NCBI RefSeq assembly: GCF_007859955.1
Contig: NZ_SJPR01000002.1
Span: forward strand, 358,353 to 422,352
Origin: Botrimarina colliarenosi
GTDB lineage: Bacteria > Planctomycetota > Planctomycetia > Pirellulales > Lacipirellulaceae
Length of the DNA: 64,000 bases
Direction of reading: 5' to 3'
Shown here: piece after piece, positions 25,373-34,603 of the stretch
How positions within the stretch are numbered: the stretch's first letter is position 1
Layout of the letters: each line of letters begins with the position of its first letter
Notes under the pieces: generated by a model
What the model was told of the DNA's origin: nothing
Database searches by the model: none
The model's input: the letters and a program-made list of their open reading frames with translations, nothing else
Position numbers and translations under genes: made by a program

Positions 25373-25617
25373 CCGTTAGTCTCCGGAGTCGGGGAACGAA
25401 GCCCCCATAATAATCACCCGGGCGGGCGCCTGCCGATGGCCCGGCAAGACGGAGGAACCACGAAGGCGCGAAGGCCACAAAGAGAAAAAAACTTGTGGGA
25501 GGGGTCTCCGACCCCGATGACGGCCGGCTGGCCTTTTGATCTCTCGCTACGAAAGCTCTTCCAGGGGCTCGCCCCCCTGGCTACGCGCCGCCGCCCCTCC
25601 GGGGCTGTTGCCCACGA
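25373..25617. repeat. Intergenic region with dispersed repeats
   Basis: 245 nt with no gene seen. It contains a GGAACCACGAAGGCGCGAAG-type stretch near 25450-25485, a self-complementary GTGGGAGGGGTCTCCGACCC-type segment at about 25494-25520, and one full copy of the CCAGGGGCT...CCTCCGGGGCT element at 25561-25606. The last is the same family as the copies at 26098-26780. Confidence 0.6.
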
Positions 25618-26052
25618 CTACCCGTCCAGCGACCGGCGGAGCGCGGCGCAGCCGGCCCGCATCAGCGGGGCGACGACCTCCGCGCGGCTGTCGGGGAGGA
25701 GGTCGCTGTACCAGACGAACTTGCACGCGTCGTCGCTGACGGCGACGACCTGCATCGAGGCGGCGTGGTAGTCGAACATGTCGCCGAGCACGGTGTAGGC
25801 GATCCGCTGGCGCTGGTCGTCGATCGCGACGATCCGCTCCCTGACGACCATGCCGTTGGCGAAGGTGACCGTCCGCAAATCGCCCTCGCCGCCGTTCCCC
25901 TCGACGCCGTCGCCCTCGCTGCCTTGCCTCTCGATATGGCAGTCGGTCAACACGCCGGCGAACAGCTCATGCGTCTTCGAGATGTCCCGCAGCGCGTGCC
26001 ACACCTTCGAGGCGGGCTGGTTGAGGAGGGTCTCTTGGTAGAGGGACGCCAT
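25618..26052 (-). CDS. SRPBCC-family (polyketide cyclase/START-like) protein
   Basis: 144 aa, cytoplasmic, with no signal peptide. The start LYQETLLNQPASKVWHALRD is the usual first strand and helix of the SRPBCC fold. ITYTVLGD-like and FDYHAASMQVV strands and the ending PLMRAGCAALRRSLDG, a long C-terminal helix, complete the pattern. The fold makes a deep pocket for a hydrophobic ligand; the ligand is unknown. It is flanked on both sides by intergenic repeats, and its glycine/glutamate-rich loop (about residues 45-60) is an insertion of low complexity. Confidence 0.75.
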   Translation of the reverse strand: MASLYQETLLNQPASKVWHALRDISKTHELFAGVLTDCHIERQGSEGDGVEGNGGEGDLRTVTFANGMVVRERIVAIDDQRQRIAYTVLGDMFDYHAASMQVVAVSDDACKFVWYSDLLPDSRAEVVAPLMRAGCAALRRSLDG

Positions 26053-26871
26053 GGCATTGGTCGAGTGGAAAGTGAGAAGTTATCCAACCAACCTTATAGC
26101 CCCGGAGGGGCGAAAGCGCGTAGCCAGGGGCGCCAGCCCCTGGACGCTCGTTGGCTCAAGCCACCAAGCCCCGGCGGGGCGACAGCAACTCATTCTGCCG
26201 ACCTGCTGTCGCCCCTCCGGGGCTCCCTCTTGCTTGCCACGCTAGTCCAGGGGCTGGCGCCCCTGGCTACGCGCTGCCGCCCCTCCGGGGCTTTTGCCAA
26301 CCAAGAGGGGCAGCCGGGGTCGCAGCGTAGCGGCGCCCCAGCAAATCACGGCAAGACGCTTTATCCCACTTCGCTGGGGGCTGAGGCTATCGCCTTCGAC
26401 GCTGGGGCCGCTCCGACAAACACGCGACAACAGCTTAAAGTTGTGTGCCACTGCTGGCTTGCCCAGCAGTAGGCGCCGGGTACCCGCTTCGCACTGCTGG
26501 ACGACCCAGCAGTGCCACCCGCCGGATAAGAAGAGGGGAACCACGACGGGCACGAAGGACACGAAGGACACGACGAAGAAAAGCCCCGGAGGGGCGACAG
26601 CGCCTAGCCAGGGGCGCGAGCCCCTGGAACACGGTGGCAAGCAAACGCAGAAGCCCCGGAGGGGGCGACAGCGGCGCGGCGTCGGCGCGTGCTGTCGCCC
26701 CTCCGGGGCTTACATCTCCTGCGCGGACAAGGTCCAGGGGCTCGCGCCCCTGGCTACGCGCTTTCGCCCCTGCCGGGGCTTCTTGACTGCCGGCTGGGGT
26801 GGCTGGGGACGACGCGAAGCGGCGCCCCCATTGAATCACCTAGACGGCGTCAACTTGCTAATCGCTGGGGG
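26053..26871. repeat. Cluster of palindromic intergenic repeats
   Basis: 819 nt without a credible gene. Copies of one element occur in both orientations: AGCCCCGGAGGGGCG...AGCCAGGGGC...AGCCCCTGG at 26098-26143 and 26582-26627, its reverse complement at 26247-26292 and 26733-26780, and head-to-head inverted pairs at 26167-26224 and 26652-26710. A second family (GTGCCACTGCTGG and its complement) forms hairpins at about 26451-26468 and 26492-26514. A third stretch (CGCTGGGGGCT...) appears near 26365-26400 and 26860-26885. An ACGAAGGACACGAAGGACAC stretch lies at about 26551-26575. Elements of this kind may act as REP-like sequences; whether they are mobile, transcribed or structural is not shown. 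Confidence 0.8.
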
Positions 26872-27606
26872 CTACGGCTGACGCTTTCGAACGCAGGCCA
26901 CGAGCACGGCATTTCCAAGCCTACTTCTAGACAAGCACGATAGTGCAATTAGGCAGATGGCTCCTGAAATAGCTGCCGGTTCTGGTATCAAGGGCGTGTA
27001 CTCGAATTGCACATTGTCAAAGCGTACTGCAGCAGAAAAGCTATTATTCGCAAATCCAAACCACAAGCCGTTAGTCAACGTCATGCCCGGAAGCGGGAAG
27101 CCTTGACTGATTCCACCAAGGCTGGCTGGCACGTTGTCGATATTTGCGGAGACCGCTCCATCGATGCACTGGAGTTGCCAATGCTTCCACCCACTGTCAC
27201 CTACAGTCGATCCTAATATTTGGTAGCCAGCAGGGCCGCTTGGAACGACATTTCCATACTTGGCCATAGAAACGCCAACCGTCGCCTGTGCATCCAGCTG
27301 CAACAACTGAACGTCTGCTTCAAACAACCAGTTGATTGAGCCGATGGCGTCATCGGGTAATGCGAAGAACCAACCAAACGCGTTGTTGCCTTGGCTGAGG
27401 AGATACTTTCCGTCGGTCCCGGCAGTAGAGAGAATCTGATGTGAGACATTGCCCGGCTGCCTGGGGTCTTCGATCCAGCCGTCCGAAACTGGCAAGGATC
27501 CGCTCTCGAAGTCCAGCTCAATCGGCGCCGCTTGGCCGACGCTGCACGCAAATAGTGCCAGCAGCATCGAATTTAGGATGTAAGGGCTAGCTACTGTTCC
27601 AGACAT
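26872..27606 (-). CDS. PEP-CTERM-like secreted protein
   Basis: 244 aa from the ATG at 27606, chosen because GGAG stands 6-7 nt upstream; an ATG 12 nt earlier is possible. A signal peptide (YILNSMLLALFACSVGQA) precedes a beta-rich domain starting IELDFESGSLPVSDGWIED, like other planctomycete lectin-fold PEP-CTERM proteins. Near the C-terminus IPEPAAISGAICLIALSCLSRSR gives the PEP motif, hydrophobic helix and basic residues, but about 17 residues follow the usual end (GNAVLVACVRKRQP). G+C is visibly lower than in flanking genes and the gene sits inside the repeat cluster, which may point to recent arrival. Role unknown. Confidence 0.65.
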   Translation of the reverse strand: MSGTVASPYILNSMLLALFACSVGQAAPIELDFESGSLPVSDGWIEDPRQPGNVSHQILSTAGTDGKYLLSQGNNAFGWFFALPDDAIGSINWLFEADVQLLQLDAQATVGVSMAKYGNVVPSGPAGYQILGSTVGDSGWKHWQLQCIDGAVSANIDNVPASLGGISQGFPLPGMTLTNGLWFGFANNSFSAAVRFDNVQFEYTPLIPEPAAISGAICLIALSCLSRSRLGNAVLVACVRKRQP

Positions 27607-27750
27607 GGGCAACTCCATTTTCAGATCGTGAGAACTGCAACCTAACACTGTGCCTGAGGACTGAAGAGCTACAACCGTTCTACCGCACACTGCTTCAATG
27701 TGTTGGTTATTCTCTGAAATATTAATATGCAGATGCTCGTGGGCCTTTCC

Positions 27751-27939
27751 CACTAATTGACTATCACCCCTTCAACAGCTTACGCCGGGCGCCACTGGCG
27801 TTCCGCCTGTGAGATGTGCCGTTTGAGCGCGTACCCACGTCGCACTGGCGGCACGCCAGTGGCACACAACTCGATCCACCTTCGCGGCGATTCGCGAAGA
27901 TTCGCGGTTCCCTCCCCGCGTCCTCCGCGGACTCCGCGG
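27751..27939. repeat. Intergenic palindromic repeats before the 3' end of acnA
   Basis: 189 nt. CACTGGCG-GCA-CGCCAGTG forms a hairpin at 27843-27861, with a related half-site (GCCACTGGCG) at about 27791-27800. A repetitive TTCGCGGCGATTCGCGAAGA-type stretch and CCGCGTCCTCCGCGGACTCC follow at about 27882-27940. No gene seen. Confidence 0.55.
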
Positions 27940-30708
27940 TTACCCCTTCAACAGCTTCCGCAACACAAACGCCAAAATCCCGCCGTGGCGGTAGTAGTCC
28001 AGCTCGACCGGCGTGTCGATCCGCACCTTCATGTTGAAGGTCTTGTCGCCGGCTTTGACGGCAATCGTCTGCAGCGGCTTGAGGTCGTCCGACAGGTCGG
28101 GAATATCAAAGATCTCTTCGCCGGTGAGGCCGAGCGACTGGTAGGTGACGCCCGGCTCGAACTCCAGCGGCAAGACGCCCATCATCACGAGGTTGCTGCG
28201 GTGGATCCGCTCAAAGCTCGTCGCCAGGACGGCCCGCACGCCCAGCAGGAACGTCCCCTTGGCGGCCCAGTCGCGGCTGCTGCCCGTGCCGTACTCGGCG
28301 CCGGCTAAGACGACCAGCGGCGTGCCGTCGGCCTGGTACTTCATGGCCGCGTCGTAGATCGGCATGACTTCCCCCGTGGGGAGGTACTTCGTGACGCCCC
28401 CCTCGGTGCCCGGCGCCAGGTGGTTGCGGATCCGGATATTCGCAAAGGTGCCGCGGGTCATGATACGGTCGTTGCCGCGGCGGGCGCCGTAGCTGTTGAA
28501 GTCGCGTGGCTCGACGCCGGCGTCCATGAGGAAGCGGCCGGCCGGCGAGTCCTTGGCGATCGCCCCGGCGGGGCTGATGTGGTCGGTCGTCGTCGAGTCG
28601 CCGAGCACCGCCATGCAGCGGGCGCCGGTGATCGGCTCGATCGGCTTCACCTCGGGCGTAATCGACTGGAGGAACGGCGGCTCCTGCACGTAGGTGCTCG
28701 ACGCGTTCCATTCGAACAACTCGCCCTCGCTGGTGGCGATGGCGTTCCACATCGGGTTCTTGTTCCAGACGTCGTCGTACTGCTCCTGGAACATCTCGGG
28801 CAGGACGCACGCCTTGACGACGGCCTGGACCTCTTCGTTGGTCGGCCAGATGTCCTCGAGGAAGACCTGATTGCCGTGGTCGGCCCCGCCGGCGATGGGG
28901 GTGGTGTGGAAGTCGATGTCGACGGTGCCGGCCAGGGCGTAGGCGACCACCAGCGGCGGGCTGGCTAGGTAGTTGGCCTTCACGTCGGGGTTGATGCGGC
29001 CCTCGAAGTTCCGGTTGCCCGACAGCACGCCGGCGACGACCAGGTCGTGCTCGCGGATCGCCTCGGAGATGGGAGTCGGCAGGGGGCCGCTGTTGCCGAT
29101 GCAGGTCGTGCAGCCGTAGCCGACGGTGTAGAAGCCGACCTTGGCGAGCTCGTCGTCGAGGCCGCTCTTGGCGTAGTAGTCGGTGACGACGCGGCTGCCG
29201 GGGGCGATTGAGGTCTTGACCCACGGCTTGGCGGTGAGGCCGGCCTCGGCCGCCTTCTTGGCCAGCAGGCCCGCGGCGATCATCACGCTGGGGTTCGACG
29301 TGTTGGTGCAGCTGGTGATCGCGGCAATGACGACCGAGCCGTGCTCGACCGTGAAGTTCTGGCCGGCGTTGGTGACGTGGACGCCTTCGAAGCCGGGGTC
29401 AGAAATCGCCGGCGAGGCGACGGCCGCGCCGGACGGGTCGGCGACGCCGCCCCCCTCGCCCTCCCAGCGGCCGGCGGGGGCGCCCTGCGACTTCTCGTAG
29501 ACGTGCGACAGGTCGGTCTCCCACTGCGGCTTCATCGACGTCAGCGGGATGCGGTCCTGCGGACGCTTCGGTCCGGCGAGCGACGGCACAACGTCGCCGA
29601 GGTCGAGCTCGACCACCTTCGTAAAGCTCGGCTCGGGCGCGCGGTCGCTGTGGAACAGGAGGTTCTCTTTGCAGTACCGCTCGACGAGGGAGACCTCGTC
29701 AGCGGTGCGGCCGGTCTGGCGGAGGTAATCGAGCGTGACGTCGTCGACGGGGAAGAAGCCCATCGTGGCGCCGTACTCGGGGCTCATGTTGGCGATGGTG
29801 GCCCGGTCCGCCAGCGACATATGCGACACGCCGGAGCCGAAGAACTCGACGAACTTGCCGACGACCTTCTGCTTGCGGAGGATCTCGGTGACCATCAGCA
29901 CCAGGTCGGTGGCGGTCGCTCCGGCGGGGAGCTTGCCGGTGAGCTTCATGCCGACCACCTCGGGGGTGAGCATGTAGATCGGCTGACCGAGCATGACGCC
30001 TTCGGCCTCAATGCCGCCGACGCCCCAGCCGACGACGCCGAGCCCGTCGATCATCGTGGTGTGGCTGTCGGTCCCCACCAGCGAGTCGGGCAGCGCGACG
30101 GGGCCCTTCTGGTCCTCACGGATGAAGACGCACTTGGCGAGGTACTCGAGGTTCACCTGGTGGACGATGCCGGTGCCGGGCGGCACGACGCGGAAGTTGT
30201 CGAAGGCCTTCTGGCCCCAGCGGAGGAACTCGTAACGCTCGCCGTTGCGCTCGAACTCGCGCTCGATGTTGTGCAACAAGGCCATGTCGCCCAGGTACTC
30301 GTCGACCTGCACCGAGTGGTCGATCACCAAGTCGACGGGGACCAGCGGGTTGATCTTGCCCGGGTCGCCGCCGAGGCGTTGCATGGCGGAGCGCATCGCG
30401 GCAAGGTCGACGACGCACGGCACCCCCGTGAAGTCCTGCAAAACGACGCGCGCCGGGGTGAACGGAACCTCGACCGGCGCCGTCCCTTTGGTGTCGGCCC
30501 AGGAGGCGAGGTTTTTGACGTCGTCCTCACTGACGACGTAGCCGTCGCAATTCCGCAGGACCGATTCGAGCAGCACCCGGATCGAGTAGGGGAGGGCGCC
30601 GACGTTCGTGAGGCCGGCGTCCTCGAGCTTCGAGAGCCGATAGATCCCGAGCTCGCCCTGCGGAGCCGAAAAAGTGTCACGGGCGGAGAACGGATCGAAC
30701 GTGGCCAT
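27940..30708 (-). CDS. acnA: Aconitate hydratase, AcnA/IRP1 type
   Basis: 922 aa, of the usual AcnA length (about 890-920). The [4Fe-4S] ligands are in [12 protein letters not shown] and [14 protein letters not shown]. Other family segments include [29 protein letters not shown] and, in the swivelling domain, [16 protein letters not shown], whose Ser and Arg bind substrate. The enzyme isomerises citrate and isocitrate in the TCA cycle; AcnA proteins can also bind mRNA when the cluster is lost. An insert rich in Gly, Ala and Glu ([18 protein letters not shown]) lies between domains, at about 425-445. It is monocistronic, with a dispersed repeat and a strong terminator for the neighbouring gene upstream. 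Confidence 0.96.
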   Translation of the reverse strand: MATFDPFSARDTFSAPQGELGIYRLSKLEDAGLTNVGALPYSIRVLLESVLRNCDGYVVSEDDVKNLASWADTKGTAPVEVPFTPARVVLQDFTGVPCVVDLAAMRSAMQRLGGDPGKINPLVPVDLVIDHSVQVDEYLGDMALLHNIEREFERNGERYEFLRWGQKAFDNFRVVPPGTGIVHQVNLEYLAKCVFIREDQKGPVALPDSLVGTDSHTTMIDGLGVVGWGVGGIEAEGVMLGQPIYMLTPEVVGMKLTGKLPAGATATDLVLMVTEILRKQKVVGKFVEFFGSGVSHMSLADRATIANMSPEYGATMGFFPVDDVTLDYLRQTGRTADEVSLVERYCKENLLFHSDRAPEPSFTKVVELDLGDVVPSLAGPKRPQDRIPLTSMKPQWETDLSHVYEKSQGAPAGRWEGEGGGVADPSGAAVASPAISDPGFEGVHVTNAGQNFTVEHGSVVIAAITSCTNTSNPSVMIAAGLLAKKAAEAGLTAKPWVKTSIAPGSRVVTDYYAKSGLDDELAKVGFYTVGYGCTTCIGNSGPLPTPISEAIREHDLVVAGVLSGNRNFEGRINPDVKANYLASPPLVVAYALAGTVDIDFHTTPIAGGADHGNQVFLEDIWPTNEEVQAVVKACVLPEMFQEQYDDVWNKNPMWNAIATSEGELFEWNASSTYVQEPPFLQSITPEVKPIEPITGARCMAVLGDSTTTDHISPAGAIAKDSPAGRFLMDAGVEPRDFNSYGARRGNDRIMTRGTFANIRIRNHLAPGTEGGVTKYLPTGEVMPIYDAAMKYQADGTPLVVLAGAEYGTGSSRDWAAKGTFLLGVRAVLATSFERIHRSNLVMMGVLPLEFEPGVTYQSLGLTGEEIFDIPDLSDDLKPLQTIAVKAGDKTFNMKVRIDTPVELDYYRHGGILAFVLRKLLKG

Positions 30709-30750
30709 GGCAGAATTCAGCTAGCGGGTGACGGAGAGACGGTAAGGCCT

Positions 30751-30842
30751 GTGATCGTAGCAAATTGCGCCGAGCGAAGGGAGCGTGTGCCGGCCAAGCC
30801 CGCCTGCGCCGTCGATCCCAATAGCGAGCCGGGAAGCGTCAG
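30751..30842. repeat. Dispersed ~92-bp repeat, copy 1
   Basis: By eye it aligns along its length with 32050-32142 in the same orientation, at roughly three quarters identity (shared blocks include TTGCGCC, GTCGAT, GCCGGG and AGCGTC). It lies between the acnA start and the terminator of the next gene and has no coding character. Confidence 0.55.
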
Positions 30843-30856
30843 CTGATTAGCGGCCC

Positions 30857-30910
30857 GAAAACAACAAACCGCCCCGCCGAGGATTCTCGGCGGGGCGGTT
30901 TGTTGTTTTC
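30857..30910 (-). terminator. Strong intrinsic terminator, perfect 25-bp stem
   Basis: 30857-30881 is exactly complementary to 30886-30910 around a GATT loop (core ACCGCCCCGCCGAG). The ends are AAAAC/GTTTT, giving a U-tract in either direction. On the minus strand it comes 20 nt after the PEP-CTERM gene that stops at 30930, so that gene is its likely target; it also insulates acnA from upstream transcription. Confidence 0.9.
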
Positions 30911-30929
30911 GTACGACTCGAGGAATCGA

Positions 30930-31745
30930 TCAGGCGATCGCTTCGGCGTCGCGGCGACGGCGGGCGACCGTCATGCCCAGGGCCGAAGCGAGCAGCGTGC
31001 CGAAAAGGACGGCTGATGGCTCCGGAATTGCCGACAACTGGTGAAACACACCGACGTAGGAGATGTCGGGGTCGTACTCGCCCAGCGGGAAAAGCCCGTC
31101 CTTCGAAGCGCCGTAGCCTATTGGAAGTTGGTAACCGGCCGTTTGCGTGTTCGCCGGGACCGACTCGACGAATCCCTCGCCACCGCCAAACGTGTAGTCG
31201 GTCACACCGACCGTCTGCACAAGGTTTGCGATCATGATCGCATCAATGCCCTGGCCGGAGCTGAGTCCAAAGCTCGTGAGGTCAAACGCAGTGGCGAGTT
31301 GAAAACCTTCCTGAGCGTCCCAGATCTCGTAACGGAAATCGGTGAACGTGGCGGAACCGGTCTGACGAACCGCAACGGCGTACGCCTCGGGTTGGTTGGC
31401 GTCACCCTGTTCGTACACGACGATGTCGTTTCCCGCCTCGTTCTTCAGTTGCAGGCCCGCGCCGAACGTGAGCGTGATAACGTCGCGGTTGTCGAACGAC
31501 CCGACGGTCGCCCGCCTGGCACCAGACCCTCCCGCGACAAGACGGCCAAACGTGACCGCTTGCTCCGCAGGGGTCGTGAACGTGCCGCTCGGAAAACTGG
31601 CGCTGTTAGTGCCGACAAACGAGCCAGTTGCCGAAGTGAAAGCGTTGTCCGTGTCGGTCGTGTATCCCGCGACGGTAACAAGCACCGCCGACGCGGGATT
31701 TCCAATTAGACACGCAATTACAAGCAGGACGGCACGTGTCACCAT
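30930..31745 (-). CDS. PEP-CTERM secreted protein
   Basis: 271 aa. A signal peptide (AVLLVIACLIGNPASA) is followed by a beta-sandwich domain with motifs DVITLTFGAGLQL, NEAGNDIVVYEQGD and FTDFRYEIWDAQEG, found in several PEP-CTERM and discoidin-like exoproteins. The sorting tail is IPEPSAVLFGTLLASALGMTVARRRRD, with the PEP motif, hydrophobic helix and arginine cluster all in place (shortened below 20 residues: PEPSAVLFGTLLASALG). An exosortase would cleave or attach it at the cell surface; none is in the window. It is a single gene with its own strong terminator. Confidence 0.85.
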   Translation of the reverse strand: MVTRAVLLVIACLIGNPASAVLVTVAGYTTDTDNAFTSATGSFVGTNSASFPSGTFTTPAEQAVTFGRLVAGGSGARRATVGSFDNRDVITLTFGAGLQLKNEAGNDIVVYEQGDANQPEAYAVAVRQTGSATFTDFRYEIWDAQEGFQLATAFDLTSFGLSSGQGIDAIMIANLVQTVGVTDYTFGGGEGFVESVPANTQTAGYQLPIGYGASKDGLFPLGEYDPDISYVGVFHQLSAIPEPSAVLFGTLLASALGMTVARRRRDAEAIA

Positions 31746-32311
31746 GGTGATCTGCTTTGGAGAGTAGTTTGCGCCACTAAAGACAGAATAATACGGTCAG
31801 ACAGCCATTTCGCCCCGGCCGTCTCTTGGCGTATTTGACGTGGCGAACCCACCCGTCGTCAAGGAAAAAACGGCCCGTTACCCCAAAAAGCGCTCGAGGT
31901 GTTTATTGACTAAAGCCTAGCGCCTGTTTGAATTCGGCAGGAGTGAGCCGTATTACTGAAGCTCTGGAAAAAAGAACTTTCGCGAGCGGCGAATGGATCG
32001 CACGTGGCCATGTCACAAAAGGGCGGAGGGCGGACAAGTGAGACGGCTTGAGATCGTTGCAAGTTGCGCCAAGCGACGGGGACGCGTGCCGCCCTAGACC
32101 GCTACGGGCGTCGATTCCAGCAACGTGCCGGGTAGCGTCGAGTCGCGGAGCGCAATGGGCGCCTCGATTTCTCCGGGAGTTGACGCTCTGCGGCTCGCTG
32201 CCCCCCCCCCCGCTAAAAATGAGGATGACGCGAGGCACAATACCTTAAGAAATCCGCCACGGCAATCGCGAGACCGCCTCTGCTAGCCTACAGCACAATT
32301 ACCCACTAACC
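31746..32311. other. Intergenic region between divergent PEP-CTERM loci
   Basis: 566 nt between two divergent genes. It holds copy 2 of the 92-bp repeat (32050-32142), a run of ten or more C at about 32202-32212, and otherwise nothing recognised. An open frame at 31903-32238 on the minus strand lacks any coding character. Confidence 0.4.
32050..32142. repeat. Dispersed ~93-bp repeat, copy 2
   Basis: This is the partner of 30751-30842, in direct orientation about 1.3 kb away. The two copies flank the PEP-CTERM gene at 30930-31745 and its terminator. Confidence 0.55.
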
Positions 32312-33148
32312 ATGCCCGCCAGGAAAACGCCGGTGCTACGTTCCTCCTATGTGGTTGTGTCGATTCTGCTCGTCTCTACGGCGTACAGCGCGCCCTATCT
32401 GGTCGACTTCAGTGGGGCGGTGACGGCCGTCGATCAAGCGGCGCCGCCTTCGTACTGGATCGGTGAAAGGGTCTAGGGGCGTTTCGTCTACGATCCTGAC
32501 GCGCCAACAGCGCTCTATCGCTCGGTTCGTTCTCAGGTCCGAGACAGCGAATTGCCGGCTAACGGTGACCCATCGCAGTACACCGGCTTCGGGCCCTCAT
32601 CGGATCACTCGACCGTGATCTCGCAAGTTTTCCGCGGTGGATCCGTTGTTGTCGGTAGCGAAAGTGGCTCCATCGTGGCCGACGAAGCTATCGATCTCCT
32701 CTGGATAGGGAGCGTCGAATCCACGGTAGCGTACGCCAATGGGAATCCATCCCTGATGATTGGCAACAACGGCCGGTTGGCGAACCTGTGGGCAGGTGAA
32801 ACGATCGCCCCCACGACCCTGCAAACCATCTCGGGTCCGCCGGTTCCGGGCCTCCAAATCGACTTCGGAAAAGCCGAACCGGAGATTGTCTGGGAAGATG
32901 GTTCGCCCTCAGCCACCTTAAGAAGCCTGGCTCCTGTGACGGACCTCCCCATTGTGAGCGGGGCATTTCTATTCGGCGATCTGGCTGATATTGGATGGTC
33001 CAGACCAGCGCAGGCGGCGTTCTCAGTCGATAGCGTCCGAGTGGTAGCGATTCCCGAACCTCGAACGGTTGCTGGCCTTGCAGCATCCCTACTCGCACTT
33101 GGACGGCGACGGCAACACTCACCTCCTAGGGACGGAAGCATCGAGTGA
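32312..33148 (+). pseudogene. PEP-CTERM protein gene interrupted by an in-frame TAG
   Basis: Reading from the ATG at 32312 gives a signal peptide (SSYVVVSILLVSTAYSAP) and then LVDFSGAVTAVDQAAPPSYW; codon 55 (32474-32476) is TAG, after which the same frame continues without stop to 33148. The continuation, starting GRFVYDPDAP, has a beta-rich body and ends with IPEPRTVAGLAASLLALGRRR, a full sorting tail. The sequence around the TAG (GERV-stop-GRFVYD) is what a normal VxGxFxYDxD strand would look like. So one substitution separates it from a 278-aa gene. It may be a recent pseudogene, a sequencing error, or a read-through case; translation from inside the frame would lack the signal peptide. 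Confidence 0.8.
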
Positions 33149-33267
33149 CCCCGTCTCATCGGAACGTCTTGAAAGGCGACTAACGCTCAAGCGTGAGCCG
33201 ATTCCTGCTGAACCCATGTGCGGCTACCGTTAACGTAGCCTCCTCACGACGGGTGCGTCCAATACAA

Positions 33268-33300
33268 AAACCCCGCAGCGTCGAGGACGCCGCGGGGTTT
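33268..33300. terminator. Bidirectional terminator between convergent PEP-CTERM loci
   Basis: AAACCCCGC pairs with GCGGGGTTT, then an A/C mismatch, then GCGTC with GACGC, around a GAG loop. A- and T-tracts on both sides let it serve the plus-strand interrupted gene (stop 33148) and the minus-strand gene (stop 33334). Confidence 0.8.
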
Positions 33301-33333
33301 CGAGAGTTCTTAGCGAAGCCGCAATAAAGCGGT

Positions 33334-34134
33334 TCAGCCTTCGGTCGATTCCGACCGACGGCGGTAGACCAAGCCGAAGCCGGCAGTCATGAGCGAGCCG
33401 ATCAAAACCGGCGACGCTTCGGGGACCGTGGCGACGATGATGCTGGTCTGGCCGACGATTTCGCCGATCGACGTGAAAGCCGTCAGCGAGAGCTCGTAGG
33501 TGCCGTTAACGGTCGGATCGAAGCTTGAAACGTTGTTCCAAAACTCGTAGCTCTGCGAGTTTTGGGTCACGTTGTTAGCGGCGGCGAGCGCCGGCGTCGT
33601 GGCGAAGTCGCCGACGGTGTCGGTAGCCGACGTCGTTGAATTGTCGCCGTAGCTGTTGTCAACGGTGAAGCCGTCGAGCGGGTGGCTGAGGGGACGAATC
33701 GGGTCGAACTTCGGACCCGCAATGGCGCCACCGGCAGGGTTGAAGTCCAGCTGCAAGACGTAGAAATAGTCGTCGAGCTTCGCCCCGCCCGACCCGGTCA
33801 GATCGGTGTTGATCGAGTACTCAAAGTTCCAGTTCGGAGTCTCCGAAGTGATCCACGAGCTCGAACCGCTCGCGGCGCCTGACTGAAACGTATAGACGTT
33901 GTTCGAGCTCAGGTTGAACTGGTTTTGCGGCGTCGGGAACCGCACCTTCGCACGCAAGGCGAGCTCGAGGCCGATGCTTGAATTGGTATCAATCGTCCAG
34001 CCGCCATTGGCATTCCCGCTACCGAAAATCACGCCAGGAGTGACATCGTCGTTGTACGACAGCGTCGCCTGACTCGTGCAAGTCATCGACAGAAGACCAC
34101 CAAGACAGGCCAACCGTACGAAATTCATTTTCAT
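33334..34134 (-). CDS. PEP-CTERM-like secreted protein with degenerate motif
   Basis: 266 aa from the ATG at 34134 (MKMNF; a second ATG at 34128 is equally possible). The signal peptide is VRLACLGGLLSMTCTSQA. The mature part opens with TLSYNDDVTPGVIFGSGNANG, then strand-rich sequence with many Asn, Thr and Ser residues. The C-terminal tail VPEASPVLIGSLMTAGFG followed by YRRRSE has VPEAS where VPEPS is expected, then the helix and arginines. Role unknown; a surface or secreted protein sorted by exosortase is the natural inference. Confidence 0.75.
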   Translation of the reverse strand: MKMNFVRLACLGGLLSMTCTSQATLSYNDDVTPGVIFGSGNANGGWTIDTNSSIGLELALRAKVRFPTPQNQFNLSSNNVYTFQSGAASGSSSWITSETPNWNFEYSINTDLTGSGGAKLDDYFYVLQLDFNPAGGAIAGPKFDPIRPLSHPLDGFTVDNSYGDNSTTSATDTVGDFATTPALAAANNVTQNSQSYEFWNNVSSFDPTVNGTYELSLTAFTSIGEIVGQTSIIVATVPEASPVLIGSLMTAGFGLVYRRRSESTEG

Positions 34135-34603
34135 GGCGATTCTGGAAGCATGTTGGGGCAAAGTTGGCGATTTGCGTCGCCTAGCAGCACGCTCGTGTGA
34201 GCACGCTGGCAGCAAGTTAATCCCCTGGCGGGCCGTCTGTCTACGGAAAACCACTTGAATCTTCATTTTTAGCCCGAAAGTCGCCAAAATGGGTGCTCTT
34301 TACCCAAACCTCCTAGAGGTATCGGCCCAATACCGACCCCTCCTTTCCGAGTTGGCGGCGCCTCGGGAGGCGTCCTTTGGCTCCGAGATGCCCTTAGAAC
34401 GGTGCATCACCGGGCCGCGGTGGGGGAATCGTTTGACCCTGAACGGGGTTGTACCGCCGTTTGGAAACAAATCGACGACGCGCGTCGTTTCGCCTCGACG
34501 TGCATCTGGTCGCCGTAGAGCGATCAGGCTTGCCAACTCGTGACGCCGATCGACTTGCGATGGCTCGGGAGCGACGCCGGCCAGCGATAGGCGGCGCTGA
34601 TGC
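34135..34603. other. Intergenic region with no recognised gene
   Basis: 469 nt between the start of the PEP-CTERM-like gene and the stop of the NagZ-like gene. No open frame with coding character, repeat family member or clear terminator was seen. Confidence 0.4.

Noticed and set aside
26242-26640. Open frames across the palindromic repeat cluster
   Set aside because: The frames are made of the repeats themselves (both strands give similar Pro/Gly/Arg-rich chains) and share no recognisable domain.
29341-30846. 501-codon frame on the plus strand opposite acnA
   Set aside because: It is the antisense shadow of a certain gene in G+C-rich DNA; the product is an implausible mix of His, Asp, Arg and Val.
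31903-32238. 111-codon minus-strand frame between PEP-CTERM loci
   Set aside because: It overlaps the dispersed repeat and a long C-run and shows no coding character.
32474-32476. TAG as pyrrolysine or other recoded codon
   Set aside because: A PEP-CTERM structural protein has no reason for such a residue, and no pyl genes or recoding signal were seen. A plain nonsense change or sequencing error is simpler.
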